Source: Mesorhizobium sp. NFR06 (GTDB lineage Bacteria; Pseudomonadota; Alphaproteobacteria; Rhizobiales; Rhizobiaceae). From it: a DNA stretch of 64,000 bases. The position numbers were made by a program, and so were the translations under genes. Shown here piece after piece: positions 1-9,499 of the stretch (the first letter of the stretch is position 1; each line of letters opens with the position of its first letter). The stretch is taken from assembly GCF_900115245.1 (NCBI RefSeq), contig NZ_FOVT01000001.1:248001-312000 (forward strand), written 5' to 3'. The notes under the pieces were generated by a model. It had not been told where the DNA came from. It saw nothing but the letters and a program-made list of their open reading frames with translations, and did not search any database.

Positions 1-1
1 A

Positions 2-1189
2 AACCTGCATCCGGTGCAGCAGGCGATGGTCGATTTCCACGGCTCGCAATGCGGCTTCTGCACGCCGGGCTTCATCATGTCGCTCTACGGGCTCTGGATG
101 AAGACACCCGATCCGTCCGACGCTGCGATCGAAAAGGCCCTGCAGGGCAATCTCTGCCGCTGCACCGGCTACGAGGCGATCATGCGCGCCGCGCATGCCA
201 TTTCGAGCTACGGCAAGGCGGCGAAGGACCCGTTGGCGGTGGAGCGCAAGCATATCACCGCGCGGCTGAAGACATTGCGCGACGGTGCTAGGGTCGAAGT
301 CGGATCGGACAAGCAGCGGCTGATCGTGCCGTCCGACGTCGACGATTTCGCCGCCGTGCTCGAGAAAGAACCGGGCGCTACCATCGTCGCCGGCTCGACC
401 GACGTCGGCCTGTGGGTGACCAAGCATATGCGCGACATTGCGCCGGCGATCTTCATTGGGGGGCTCGATGGACTGCGCACCATGTCGGAAGCAGACGGAA
501 CCATCACCATTGGCGCCGCCGTCACCTATACAGAGGCTTTCGAGACGCTGTCGAAGCGTATCCCCGCATTGGGGCCGCTGGTCGACCGCATCGGCGGCGA
601 GCAAGTGCGCAACATGGGCACGATCGGAGGCAATATTGCCAACGGCTCGCCGATCGGCGACCTGCCGCCGCCGCTGATCGCGCTCGGCGCGCAGCTCACG
701 CTGCGCAAGGGCAGCGCCCGCCGCACGATCCCGCTCGAAACCTTCTTCATCGCCTATGGCAAGCAGGATCGCCAACCCGGCGAGTTCGTCGAAGCCGTCC
801 ATGTGTCCGTGCCGGCACGGGACAAAAAGTTTGCCGTCTACAAGGTCACCAAGCGCCGTGACGAGGACATCACCGCGACGCTCGGCGCGTTCTGTCTTAG
901 CCTGGCCAGGGACGGCACCGTAGCCGATATCCGTATCGCCTATGGCGGCATGGCGCCGACGCCGAAGCGAGCCATTGCGGTCGAGAAGGCGTTGATCGGC
1001 AAAACCTGGAGCGAAGCGACGGTGGAAGCCGCGATGGCCGAATACGCCAGCGACTTCACGCCGATCACCGACATGCGGGCGACCGCCGAATACCGGGCGT
1101 TGGCGGCGAGGAACCTGTTGCTGCGCTTCTACGTCGAAACCACAGGCACCAGGGCGCCGTTCCAGGTGTCGCGCAACGAGGCGGCCTGA
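2..1189 (+). CDS. xdhA: Xanthine dehydrogenase small subunit (FeS/FAD), 5'-truncated by window
   Basis: C-terminal ~395 residues of XdhA, which carries electrons from the molybdenum site to NAD in the oxidation of hypoxanthine to xanthine and urate. The reading frame is open to the left edge, so the plant-type [2Fe-2S] domain is missing. The second cluster domain is present: a CGFC motif near the start and CRC in NLCRCTGYE. After a linker comes the FAD-binding domain with [15 protein letters not shown], followed by the CO-dehydrogenase-type flavoprotein C-terminal domain. The stop overlaps the xdhB start by one base (TGATG), so the subunits are translationally coupled. Identification is secure; only the N-terminus is unseen. 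Confidence 0.95.
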   Translation, partial: NLHPVQQAMVDFHGSQCGFCTPGFIMSLYGLWMKTPDPSDAAIEKALQGNLCRCTGYEAIMRAAHAISSYGKAAKDPLAVERKHITARLKTLRDGARVEVGSDKQRLIVPSDVDDFAAVLEKEPGATIVAGSTDVGLWVTKHMRDIAPAIFIGGLDGLRTMSEADGTITIGAAVTYTEAFETLSKRIPALGPLVDRIGGEQVRNMGTIGGNIANGSPIGDLPPPLIALGAQLTLRKGSARRTIPLETFFIAYGKQDRQPGEFVEAVHVSVPARDKKFAVYKVTKRRDEDITATLGAFCLSLARDGTVADIRIAYGGMAPTPKRAIAVEKALIGKTWSEATVEAAMAEYASDFTPITDMRATAEYRALAARNLLLRFYVETTGTRAPFQVSRNEAA

Positions 1190-3555
1190 TGAACAAGCAC
1201 GCCACCACTCCCAATCTCAAGGCCGAAAAGATCGTCGGCGGCGTCGCCACCGACCAGCGGCACGATTCCGCGCACAAGCACGTCAGCGGCACCGCCATCT
1301 ATATCGACGACATGCCGGAACCCGCAGGCACGCTGCATGTCGGCCTAGGCCTGTCCAAGGTCGCGCACGGCAACCTGAAAAGCGTCGACCTGTCGGCGGT
1401 GCGTTCGGCGCCCGGCGTCGTCGATGTGCTGACTCATGCGGACATTCCCGGCGAGAACGATGTTTCGCCGAGCAACATGCATGACGATCCGGTGCTGGCC
1501 GAAGGCGAGGTGCAGTTCTACGGACAGCCGATCTTCGCCGTGGTCGCCGAGACGCGCGAGGCGGCGCGGCGCGCGGCGCGCCTGGCCAAGATCGATTATG
1601 ACGAGCTTCCGGCCGTCGTCGACATCTGGAACCTCGACCCGGTCAAGGACAAGCAGGTCACCACGCCGCTCGTCCTGAAGCGCGGCGATGCGGCCGCGGC
1701 GATCGCGGCGGCTCCTCGCCGCATCAAGAACCGCATGTGGCTCGGCGGCCAGGACCATTTCTATCTCGAAGGCCAGGTCTCGCTCGCCATCCCCGGCGAG
1801 GATGACGAAGTCATTGTCTATTGCTCGACGCAGGGCCCGAGCGAGACGCAGCATCTGGTCGCGCATGCGCTCGGCGTGCCGAGCCACGCGGTAACGGTCG
1901 AAGTTCGTCGCATGGGCGGCGGTTTCGGCGGCAAGGAAACGCAGGCCAACCAGTGCGCCGCGATCGCCGCGATCGCCGCCAAGAAGCTCAAGCGCGCGGT
2001 CAAGATCAGGCTCGACCGCGACGAGGACATGACCGCCACCGGCAAGCGGCACGACTTCGCCATCGACTACGAGGTCGGCTTCGACGACGAGGGCAACATC
2101 CTCGGCGTCGACTTCACCTATGCGCTGCGTTGCGGCTTCTCTGCCGACCTGTCCGGCCCGGTCGGCGACCGCGCGCTGTTCCACTGCGACAACGCCTATT
2201 TCTACCCCGCGGTGCATGCCAAGTCGGTACCGCTTTACACCAACACCGTCTCCAACACCGCCTTCCGCGGCTTTGGCGGTCCGCAGGGCATGGTCGGTGC
2301 CGAGCGCGTCATCGACGAGGTGGCCTTCGCCGTCGGCAAGGACCCGCTCGAGATCCGCAAGCTCAATTTCTATGACCCGATGGACGCCATCGGCGAGCGC
2401 TGCTTCACGCCCTATCACCAGAAGGTCGAGGACTGCATCATCCAGCGCATCGTGGCGGAACTGGAGGAAAGCGCGAACTACGCCCGGCGTCGCCGCGAGA
2501 TCGTCGCCTTCAACAACAACAGCCGCTTCATCAAGCGCGGCCTGGCGATGACGCCGGTCAAGTTCGGCATCTCCTTCACCAAGACGGAAGCCAACCAGGC
2601 CGGCGCGCTGGTGCATGTCTATGCCGACGGCTCGGTGCACATGAACCATGGCGGCACCGAGATGGGCCAGGGCCTGCATCTCAAGGTGGCGCAGGTCGTC
2701 GCCGAGGAGTTCCAGATCGACCTCGACCGGGTCAAGATCACCGCGACCACCACCGCCAAGGTGCCGAACACCTCGCCGACGGCAGCCTCTTCCGGCGCCG
2801 ACCTCAACGGCATGGCGGCGCAGGATGCCGCCCGCCAGATCCGCAAGCGGCTGACCGATTTCGCGGCGGACAAATACCAGGTGCCGCACGACCAGGTGGT
2901 GTTTCTGCCCAACCGCGTGCGCGTCGGCAACCAGGAAATCGCCTTCAACGATCTGGTCAAGCAGGCCTATATCGCCCGCGTCCAGCTCTCGGCGGCCGGC
3001 TTCTACAAGACGCCCAAGATCCATTGGGACCGCAGCAAGGGTCGCGGCCACGCCTTCTACTATTACGCCTATGGCGCGGCCTGCTCGGAGGTCTCGGTCG
3101 ATACGCTGACCGGCGAATATGTCGTCGAGCGCACCGATATCCTGCATGATGCCGGCCGCTCGCTGAACCGGGCGATCGACCTTGGCCAGATCGAGGGCGG
3201 CTTCATCCAGGGCATGGGCTGGCTGACGACGGAGGAGCTGTGGTGGGACGACAGCGGCCGGCTGCGCACGCATGCGCCGTCGACCTACAAGATCCCGCTT
3301 GCTTCCGATCGTCCAAAAGTCTTCAACGTCAAGCTGACCGACTGGTCGTCGGCCTATGAGCCGACCATCCATCGTTCCAAGGCCGTGGGCGAACCGCCGC
3401 TGCCGCACGGCATGTCGGTGCTGCACGCCCTGTCGGACGCGGTGGCGAGCGTCGCCGACCACAAGATCTGTCCCCGCCTCGACGCGCCCGCGACGCCTGA
3501 ACGGGTGCTTATGGCGATCGAACGGCTGAAGCAGGCAGCCGCAAAGCCGGCCTGA
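1189..3555 (+). CDS. xdhB: Xanthine dehydrogenase molybdopterin-binding large subunit
   Basis: 788-residue molybdenum-cofactor subunit that hydroxylates hypoxanthine and xanthine. Family motifs are in order: QGPSETQH near residue 213, MGGGFGGKE near 240, AFRGFGGPQ near 358, GGTEMGQGLH near 487, and the region VGEPPLPHG near 733 that holds the catalytic glutamate. Length is normal for bacterial XdhB. It lies between xdhA (1-base overlap) and xdhC (47 bp gap), forming the usual xdhABC operon. A large antisense reading frame covers it but has no recognisable content. Confidence 0.97.
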   Translation: MNKHATTPNLKAEKIVGGVATDQRHDSAHKHVSGTAIYIDDMPEPAGTLHVGLGLSKVAHGNLKSVDLSAVRSAPGVVDVLTHADIPGENDVSPSNMHDDPVLAEGEVQFYGQPIFAVVAETREAARRAARLAKIDYDELPAVVDIWNLDPVKDKQVTTPLVLKRGDAAAAIAAAPRRIKNRMWLGGQDHFYLEGQVSLAIPGEDDEVIVYCSTQGPSETQHLVAHALGVPSHAVTVEVRRMGGGFGGKETQANQCAAIAAIAAKKLKRAVKIRLDRDEDMTATGKRHDFAIDYEVGFDDEGNILGVDFTYALRCGFSADLSGPVGDRALFHCDNAYFYPAVHAKSVPLYTNTVSNTAFRGFGGPQGMVGAERVIDEVAFAVGKDPLEIRKLNFYDPMDAIGERCFTPYHQKVEDCIIQRIVAELEESANYARRRREIVAFNNNSRFIKRGLAMTPVKFGISFTKTEANQAGALVHVYADGSVHMNHGGTEMGQGLHLKVAQVVAEEFQIDLDRVKITATTTAKVPNTSPTAASSGADLNGMAAQDAARQIRKRLTDFAADKYQVPHDQVVFLPNRVRVGNQEIAFNDLVKQAYIARVQLSAAGFYKTPKIHWDRSKGRGHAFYYYAYGAACSEVSVDTLTGEYVVERTDILHDAGRSLNRAIDLGQIEGGFIQGMGWLTTEELWWDDSGRLRTHAPSTYKIPLASDRPKVFNVKLTDWSSAYEPTIHRSKAVGEPPLPHGMSVLHALSDAVASVADHKICPRLDAPATPERVLMAIERLKQAAAKPA

Positions 3556-3602
3556 ATGGGCCGGAACGTGCAAATCGGGGCACAAAACGCTATATTTCCC
3601 AG

Positions 3603-4619
3603 GTGGAAATGCAGACGATGAACTCGAGAGTGCAAGAGCTGAAGCAATTCCTCGGCCGTGCTGGCCGGGCTGCATTGGTTGAGGTGGCGGCCACCAAGGG
3701 GTCGACCCCGCGCGAGGCCGGCGCCTTCATGCTCGTCTCGGCATCGTCGATCTTCGGCACGATCGGCGGCGGCCAGCTCGAATACATGGCGATCGACAAG
3801 GCGCGGCAGCTTCTCTCCCCCCTCGAGGGGGAGATGGCAGCAAGGCGCCCAGACGGGGCCCCCTCAGGAGGCACCACAAGGGCGCCGAGCACTGCGCGGG
3901 CGACCCCATCCGGCGGCTCCGCCGCCACCCTGCCCTCAAGGGGGAGGGAAACCCGCATCGAGGTCGACGAGGTCTCCACCACGCTCGACGTGCCGCTCGG
4001 GCCGGAAATCGGCCAATGCTGCGGCGGGCGGGTAGAGGTGCTGATCCGCCTCGTCGATGGTTCGCTCCAACACGAACTGATCGCTAAGGCCGAGGCCGAG
4101 GAAGCACATCTTCCGCATGTCTATATCTTCGGCGGCGGCCATGTCGGCCAGGCGCTGGCCGCTTCGCTGGCGCTGCTGCCCATCCATGCCGTCGTCGTCG
4201 AGACGCGCGCGGACGCGTTGGAAGGCATGCACGAGGCGGTCGAAACGCGGCTGACGCCGATCCCCGAGGCCGTGGTGCGCGAGGCGCCGGCGGGATCGGC
4301 CTTCGCCATCCTCACGCACGACCATGCGCTGGATTTCCTCATCGTTGCCGAAGCGCTGAGGCGCGAAGACGCCGCCTATGTCGGCATGATCGGCTCCAAG
4401 ACCAAGAAGGCAACGTTCAGGAACTGGTTCCTCAAGTCCGCCGAAGGCGGCCAAGCGCAGTTTGACCGGCTCGTCTCGCCAATCGGCGGCAATGCGGTGA
4501 AGGACAAGCGCCCGGCGGTGATTGCGGCGCTTGCGGCCGCGGAGATCATGACGGCGCTCGCCTCGCATGGCGTCCATGCATTGGCTTCGAATGCGTCCGA
4601 AAGGGCGATGGCGGGTTGA
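3603..4619 (+). CDS. xdhC: Xanthine dehydrogenase accessory protein XdhC, with an in-frame repeat insertion
   Basis: XdhC binds molybdenum cofactor and helps insert it in sulfurated form into XdhB. The N-terminal domain shows KGSTPREAGAFMLV and GGGQLEYMA, then the CCGG motif, then a C-terminal Rossmann domain with IFGGGHVGQALA. At 338 residues it is longer than typical XdhC (roughly 280). The excess is a segment at about residues 71-116, rich in Gly, Pro, Arg, Ala and Ser, encoded by a palindromic repeat listed separately. The frame stays open across the insert and both flanks match the family, so the protein is probably still made. Whether it still works is unknown. Third gene of xdhABC. Confidence 0.92.
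   Translation: MEMQTMNSRVQELKQFLGRAGRAALVEVAATKGSTPREAGAFMLVSASSIFGTIGGGQLEYMAIDKARQLLSPLEGEMAARRPDGAPSGGTTRAPSTARATPSGGSAATLPSRGRETRIEVDEVSTTLDVPLGPEIGQCCGGRVEVLIRLVDGSLQHELIAKAEAEEAHLPHVYIFGGGHVGQALAASLALLPIHAVVVETRADALEGMHEAVETRLTPIPEAVVREAPAGSAFAILTHDHALDFLIVAEALRREDAAYVGMIGSKTKKATFRNWFLKSAEGGQAQFDRLVSPIGGNAVKDKRPAVIAALAAAEIMTALASHGVHALASNASERAMAG
3812..3950. repeat. Palindromic repeat element inside xdhC
   Basis: About 140 bp bounded by complementary pyrimidine/purine tracts: CTCCCCCCTCGAGGGGGAG on the left and CCCTCAAGGGGGAGGG on the right. It contains an inner GGCGGC/GCCGCC hairpin near 3912-3926. The composition is like intergenic palindromes of rhizobial genomes, yet here it lies wholly within xdhC and is translated without a stop. 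Confidence 0.75.
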
Positions 4620-4958
4620 TTTGGCCGGCCATGCAAGAGCCCGCATCCTGCCTGGCTATTCCTTTTCCTGCGTGGGCGCTTCGAGTAACCACAGCAATTT
4701 GTCGAGCAAGCGCGAACAGGCGGTAAAACTGTCGGCGGTGTTGGCATTGCCGGCGTCGGTTGGTGAGAGCTGAAGAGGCGGCTTGAACGACCGCCAATCG
4801 TCAGAACGGCGACGGGCCAAGTTTCATCCCGCATCGGATTGAAGCGTGCGACTCTAATGGCAGGTGTGAGTGACGCTCACGGCTGCTCGTCGCTTTCGTC
4901 GTTTCCCAAAACGGCCCGGAACGTGTTTGTTGCACCTCAGGAACACGAGGCCAGGAAC
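4620..4958. other. Intergenic region without a recognisable gene
   Basis: 339 bp between xdhC and the PhzF gene. Short open frames here have no family features. One small inverted repeat, GTGAGTGACGCTCAC at 4865-4879, lies about 80 bp before the PhzF start and could be an operator. I see no terminator or RNA gene. Confidence 0.5.
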
Positions 4959-5789
4959 ATGGACGTATTGCGCATTGCAGCCTTTTCGGACGGACACACC
5001 GGCGGCAATCCCGCCGGCGTGGTGATTGGCGACGTTCTGCCCGATGCCGCAGACATGCAGCGTGTCGCGGCCGAAGTCGGCTTTTCGGAAACCGCCTTCG
5101 CGGCACCCGAGGATGAAAGCTGGCGCGTCCGCTATTTTTCGCCGGAGTCGGAAGTGCCGTTCTGCGGCCACGCCACCATTGCGCTGGGCGCGGCGCTGGT
5201 CAGAAAGTTCGGCGACGGCATTTTCAAGCTGACCCTCAACCAGGCCAACATAACGGTCGAAGGTTTTCGCGATGGCACCAATGTCGCCGCCGCACTGCAA
5301 TCGCCGCCGACGCGCAGCCGGCAGGCTTCGTCGGAACTGGTCGGCAAGGCACTCGCCCTGTTTGGGTACGAGCCTGGCGACCTCGATCCGGCCATCCCGC
5401 CGGCGTTCATCCACGGCGGCGCCGATCATCTCGTGCTGGCGCTGAAGTCACGCGAGGCGTTGGCCGCCATGACCTATGACTTGAGAAAGGGTCAGTCCTT
5501 CATGCGGCGTGAAGGGCTGGTCACGATGCTGCTCGCTTATGCCGAGACGCCGCGCCTCTTCCACACCCGCAATCCGTTCGCTTCCGGCGGTGTCTACGAG
5601 GACCCGGCGACGGGGGCGGCGACCGCTGCCTTTGCCGGCTATCTGCGCGATCTCGGCTGGCCGCATGGCGGCGCGATCGATATCGTCCAGGGCGAGGATA
5701 TGGGCATGCGCTCGCGGCTCCAAGCCGATATTCCACCGACGCCCGGCAGCTCGATCAGGGTCTCCGGAGCGGCCCGGCTGATGGACTGA
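4959..5789 (+). CDS. PhzF family phenazine-biosynthesis-like isomerase/epimerase
   Basis: 276-residue member of the PhzF / diaminopimelate-epimerase fold family. Visible motifs are the N-terminal AFSDGHTGGNPAGVV, the FSETAF region with its catalytic-type glutamate, PESEVPFCGHATIAL, and the C-terminal DPATGAATAAFAGYL. The frame is open upstream to 4839, but the first 40 codons do not resemble the family and the ATG at 4959 gives the standard N-terminus. Phenazine genes are absent, so this is a general isomerase of unknown substrate. It converges with the flavin monooxygenase gene 5 bp downstream. Confidence 0.85.
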   Translation: MDVLRIAAFSDGHTGGNPAGVVIGDVLPDAADMQRVAAEVGFSETAFAAPEDESWRVRYFSPESEVPFCGHATIALGAALVRKFGDGIFKLTLNQANITVEGFRDGTNVAAALQSPPTRSRQASSELVGKALALFGYEPGDLDPAIPPAFIHGGADHLVLALKSREALAAMTYDLRKGQSFMRREGLVTMLLAYAETPRLFHTRNPFASGGVYEDPATGAATAAFAGYLRDLGWPHGGAIDIVQGEDMGMRSRLQADIPPTPGSSIRVSGAARLMD

Positions 5790-5794
5790 ACCGC

Positions 5795-7045
5795 CTAAAC
5801 CGGCCGCTTCAAGCCGAGATGCTCGCGCAGCGTGCGCCCCTCATAATCCTTGCGGAAAAGGCCGCGCCGCTGCAGTTCGGGCACGACCAGCGCCGCGAAG
5901 GCGTCGAGTTCGCCCGGGAACCAGGACGGCATGACATTGAAGCCGTCGGCAGCGCCGCCTTCGAAACGGGCCTGCAATTCGTCGGCGATCTGCTCGGCCG
6001 TGCCGACCACGCGCCAATGACCGCGCGCGCCGGCAAAGTAACGCGCAAGCTCGCGGATCGTGAGGCCGTCGCGCCGCGCCTGCTCGATGACCAGCGCCTG
6101 CCGGCTCTTCATCCCTTCGCTCTCAGGCAGTTCGGGCAACGGCCCGTCGATCGGATAGCGCCCGAGATCGGAGATGCTGAGGTAGCTGGAAAGCAGCGCC
6201 ACGCCGACGTCGTCGGGGATCAGCTCCTGCAGCGCATCGTATTTCGCCTGCGCCTCGGCTTTCGTCGCCGCCACCATCGGCGCCACGCCAGGCATGATCT
6301 TGACGTCGTCCGGGCGGCGCCCATAGGCCGCGAGCCGTCCCTTAAGGTCGTCGTAAAAGGCCTTGGCGTCCTCGAAAGTCTGTGCCGCCGAGAACACGAC
6401 ATCGGCGGTACGGGCGGCGAGATCCTTGCCGTCGTCCGAAGCCCCAGCCTGCACCATCACCGGCGCGCCTTGCGGCGAGGGCGGTATGTCGAGCGGATCG
6501 CGAACCGAAAAGCTTTCGCCGTCATAGCCGGCAGCCTTGCGGTGCCACAACCCGGTGATGACGGCGGCGAACTCTCGGGCGCGTTCGTAGCGATCCGCAT
6601 GCGGCCGCAAGCCGGTCGCGCCGAAATTCGCCGCTTCGATCGGGCTGGCCGAGGTGACGAGGTTCCAGCCGGCCCGGCCGCCGCTCAAATTGTCGAGCGA
6701 GGCAAACATGCGCGCCAGCGCGTAGGGTTCGTTGTAGCTGGTCGATGCCGTCGAGACGAGACCGATGCGCTCGGTCTGCGCGGCAAGGGCCGAAAGCAGG
6801 CTGATCGGCTCGAAACCGATCGAGCGCGAGGTCTGGCTGGCGATTTGGACATTGGCCTCGCGTAAGCCGGCGGCGTCCTCGCAGAACACCATGTCGAACT
6901 TCGCCGCTTCGGCCGTGCGTGCCAGCGCGATGTAATGGTCGATGTCGATGCCGGCCGTCACATGCGCGTCCGGATGGCGCCAGGCGGCGATGTGATGTCC
7001 GGTCGCCCACAGGAACAGGCCGAGCTTCATCTGGCGCGCACTCAT
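5795..7045 (-). CDS. LLM-class flavin-dependent monooxygenase (NtaA/SnaA/DszA family)
   Basis: 416-residue luciferase-like TIM-barrel monooxygenase using FMNH2 supplied by a separate reductase. It has the family N-terminus (KLGLFLWATGHHIAAWRHP), the SLLSALAAQTERIGLVSTAST segment, the GGRAGWNLVTSASPIEAANFG motif and RYERAREFAAVITGLW. Members act on chelators, sulfur heterocycles, sulfonates or sulfones; the substrate here cannot be read from sequence. The start overlaps the stop of the upstream relative by 4 bases (ATGA), so the two are coupled. Confidence 0.88.
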   Translation of the reverse strand: MSARQMKLGLFLWATGHHIAAWRHPDAHVTAGIDIDHYIALARTAEAAKFDMVFCEDAAGLREANVQIASQTSRSIGFEPISLLSALAAQTERIGLVSTASTSYNEPYALARMFASLDNLSGGRAGWNLVTSASPIEAANFGATGLRPHADRYERAREFAAVITGLWHRKAAGYDGESFSVRDPLDIPPSPQGAPVMVQAGASDDGKDLAARTADVVFSAAQTFEDAKAFYDDLKGRLAAYGRRPDDVKIMPGVAPMVAATKAEAQAKYDALQELIPDDVGVALLSSYLSISDLGRYPIDGPLPELPESEGMKSRQALVIEQARRDGLTIRELARYFAGARGHWRVVGTAEQIADELQARFEGGAADGFNVMPSWFPGELDAFAALVVPELQRRGLFRKDYEGRTLREHLGLKRPV

Positions 7046-8022
7046 GGCCGGCCGTCCTCACCCAACCCAAGGCGATCGCGCAGCGTCTTGCCCGGTTGTG
7101 TCTCGGCAAATCCGTGTCGCTTGAGTTCCGGCAGCAATCGTTCGACAAAATCCTCCAAAGCGGCAGCCCGAGGCTGCACAGCCAGAACGATGCCGTCGCA
7201 GCCGGATGAGCGGCACAGGGCTTCCAGAATGCCGCCGTCACGTTCCGGCCGCGCATCGGCCACCGTCAGCACCCTGATCGTCATCGGGTCGCGCCCCGCA
7301 TCGTACGCTCTGCGTTTGATCTCATCGCAGGCCGCTCTCGCGTCCGATGGTTCACGCTTATCCAACAGCACGAGGTCGGCGCGGCGGCTGGCAAAATCGA
7401 ACTCGGTCTCTGCCAGCCCGGACATCACCAGCAGTGGGCGGTCTTGCGGCGAACGGGCGACATTAAGCGGGCCGCGCACTGAGAAGAATTCGCCGGTGAA
7501 GTTCGCCAAGTGCATCTTGTCCGGATCGTGGAAGCGGCCTGATGCCTTGTCGAACAACAAGGCATCATGTTCCCAGCTGATCCACAGGAGCCGTACAATG
7601 TTGATGAATTCCCTGGCGCGACGGCGAAAATCATCGTCGGAAAAACCTTCCGGGCGGCTGAAATTCGCCGCCTCGCGCGGGTTCTGCGCCGTGGTGACGT
7701 TCCAGCCGGTGCGGCCATGGCTGATGATGTCGAGCGAAGCAAAACGGCGCGCCAGAGTGTAGGGCTGGTGCGCGAGCGTCGAGGCGCTGGCGACGAGGCC
7801 GATCTTCTCCGTCGCGGTCGCCAGCGCGGCAATGAGGGTCGTCGCTTCGAAAGGGCTGGTCGACGGCTCGCCGTTTGGCCCCGAGTCGGAGATGACGACC
7901 ATGTCGACACCGGCCGCCTCCGCTTTCCGCACGAAACCGTCGATCTCGGCGAATGTCAGGCTGGTCTGCCCTGTGGCGGATGCGATATCGAGCGAAACGG
8001 CGAGATGCATTATGCGGCCCAT
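7042..8022 (-). CDS. Second LLM-class flavin-dependent oxidoreductase
   Basis: 326-residue paralogue of the downstream gene, somewhat shorter than the usual 400 or so. It begins MGRIMHLAVSLDIA and carries the GRTGWNVTTAQNPREAANF motif and the hallmark ERAREF-like segment as RRAREFINIVRLLW. The frame is open to 8202, but residues before the ATG at 8022 do not look like the family; a start at 8010 is also possible. The stop overlaps the next start by ATGA. Likely a two-monooxygenase operon for a sulfur- or amine-containing compound, which is inference from the family. Confidence 0.8.
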   Translation of the reverse strand: MGRIMHLAVSLDIASATGQTSLTFAEIDGFVRKAEAAGVDMVVISDSGPNGEPSTSPFEATTLIAALATATEKIGLVASASTLAHQPYTLARRFASLDIISHGRTGWNVTTAQNPREAANFSRPEGFSDDDFRRRAREFINIVRLLWISWEHDALLFDKASGRFHDPDKMHLANFTGEFFSVRGPLNVARSPQDRPLLVMSGLAETEFDFASRRADLVLLDKREPSDARAACDEIKRRAYDAGRDPMTIRVLTVADARPERDGGILEALCRSSGCDGIVLAVQPRAAALEDFVERLLPELKRHGFAETQPGKTLRDRLGLGEDGRP

Positions 8023-8202
8023 TCGGCTGCCCCGAAAGTCGGCAGCCGTTCTCGCTACCAACCTAGGCCCGCCTTTGCGCAAGGCAACGGGACCGAGTGG
8101 GCCACCAAGCTGCCACTTGCCGGCCAGCCATCGCTTACCACAAGGTTCTTGGATGTTGCGTTGCTGCTGCGTACCTTGGCGATTGGCTAAAACGCCCATC
8201 AC

Positions 8203-8384
8203 GTCGTCATCCTAGGGCGGAGCGAGGAGTGAAGCGACGAGCGCAGACCCGAGGATCCGTGCCGTTACATTAAAGCGTCGCAGCCGTTGCAGAATTCGGC
8301 ACTGCCCTACTCTACGTCCAAGCCCACGGCAGGGATCCTCGGGTCTGCGCTCCGCTTCGCGTCGCTGCGCCCGTGGATGACGAC
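8203..8384. repeat. Long double-hairpin intergenic repeat, copy 1
   Basis: About 182 bp whose ends are complementary (GTCGTCATCC at the left, GGATGACGAC at the right). The two arms each fold on themselves and are joined by a variable core. Shared words are GAAGCGACG and GCAGACCCGAGGATCC on the left with their complements on the right. Two further copies are at 13894 and 23882. It lies between the monooxygenase operon and the LysR gene. Confidence 0.85.
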
Positions 8385-8427
8385 GTCGGGGAGGCTTCGG
8401 CCAATCGCGACGCAACGCTACCAGCCC

Positions 8428-9348
8428 CTACTTGCCGGCCAAGATATCCTTGATCAGCCGCTGGCAGCGCTCGGCCATGAAGTCGAGCAGCAGCCGCACC
8501 TTCGGGTCCTGCAGCTTCTTGTGCGGATAGACGGCGGCGAATTGCACCGGCGTCGGCGGTGTCTGGGGCAGGATTACCTTCAGCCGCCGGTCGCGGATGA
8601 AGGGTTCCACTTCGAAACGCGGCTTGTTGATGATGCCGCGCCCGGACAGGGCCCATCCTGTCAGCACGTCGCCGTCGTCGGTGTCGTAGGGGCCGTGCAC
8701 TTCGAGTTTCTGCACGCCGCTCGGTGTCTGCAGCGTCCAGACGAATTCGCGCGCCCCGGCATAACGCAGCATCAGGCAGTCGTGCTTTTTGCCGACCAGC
8801 TCCTGCGGCTCGACCGGTTCGCCGCGGGCCTCCAGATATTTCGGCGCCGCCACCAGCACCCGCTCGCAGTCCATGATGCCGCGCATCCGCAGGCTGGAAT
8901 CCTCGATGATGCCGAGGCGGAAGGCGACGTCGATGCCTTCCTTCATGATGTCGACATTGTGGTCGGAGAGCCGTAGCCGCACCTCGATATCGGGGTATTT
9001 GTCGTGGAAATCCGGAATACCGGAAGCGACCAGCCGGCGGCCGAGGCCGAGCGGCGCCGTTACCTTGATCGTGCCGCGCGGTTGGCCGGAGAGTGCCGCG
9101 ACCGCTGCCTCGGCCTCGGTGATCGCGTCCAGCACCTGCTTGGCGCCGGTATAGAACACCGTGCCGTGCTCGGTCGGCATCAATTGCCTTGTCGTGCGGT
9201 TGAACAGCCTGACCCCGAGGTGCTTCTCCAGTTCCTTGATGCGGTTGGAGGCGACGGCCGGCGAAAGGCGCATGTCGCGCCCAGCCGCCGACAGATTGCC
9301 GAGCTCGACGACGCGGACGAAGACGGCGATGTTGTCGAGATAGGCCAT
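8428..9348 (-). CDS. LysR family transcriptional regulator
   Basis: 306-residue LysR protein with an N-terminal winged helix-turn-helix (FVRVVELGNLSAAGRDM, then LSPAVASNRIKELEKHLGVRLF) and a C-terminal effector domain starting near residue 90. It is transcribed away from puuD, with about 150 bp between the two starts. That placement suggests control of purine catabolism or of itself. It could equally act on the monooxygenase pair downstream; no T-N11-A box stands out clearly. The usual effector cannot be inferred. Confidence 0.9.
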   Translation of the reverse strand: MAYLDNIAVFVRVVELGNLSAAGRDMRLSPAVASNRIKELEKHLGVRLFNRTTRQLMPTEHGTVFYTGAKQVLDAITEAEAAVAALSGQPRGTIKVTAPLGLGRRLVASGIPDFHDKYPDIEVRLRLSDHNVDIMKEGIDVAFRLGIIEDSSLRMRGIMDCERVLVAAPKYLEARGEPVEPQELVGKKHDCLMLRYAGAREFVWTLQTPSGVQKLEVHGPYDTDDGDVLTGWALSGRGIINKPRFEVEPFIRDRRLKVILPQTPPTPVQFAAVYPHKKLQDPKVRLLLDFMAERCQRLIKDILAGK

Positions 9349-9499
9349 TGGATTTTCGTGGCTCTCAAACCGCTGCGTGGGGCAAGCCTACTATTTTCCA
9401 TTTTTTTTTGAAAGTCATCGCGCACCTCGCCTCTTTTCGTTTGCGCTCCAGACCGTAAAGTCAGCCAATCGGCAGGGACGATCTCCCAAGGGCGACACG

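Noticed and set aside
4839..4958. Longer N-terminus for the PhzF gene.
   Set aside because: The first 40 codons do not resemble the family, and the ATG at 4959 gives the standard beginning.
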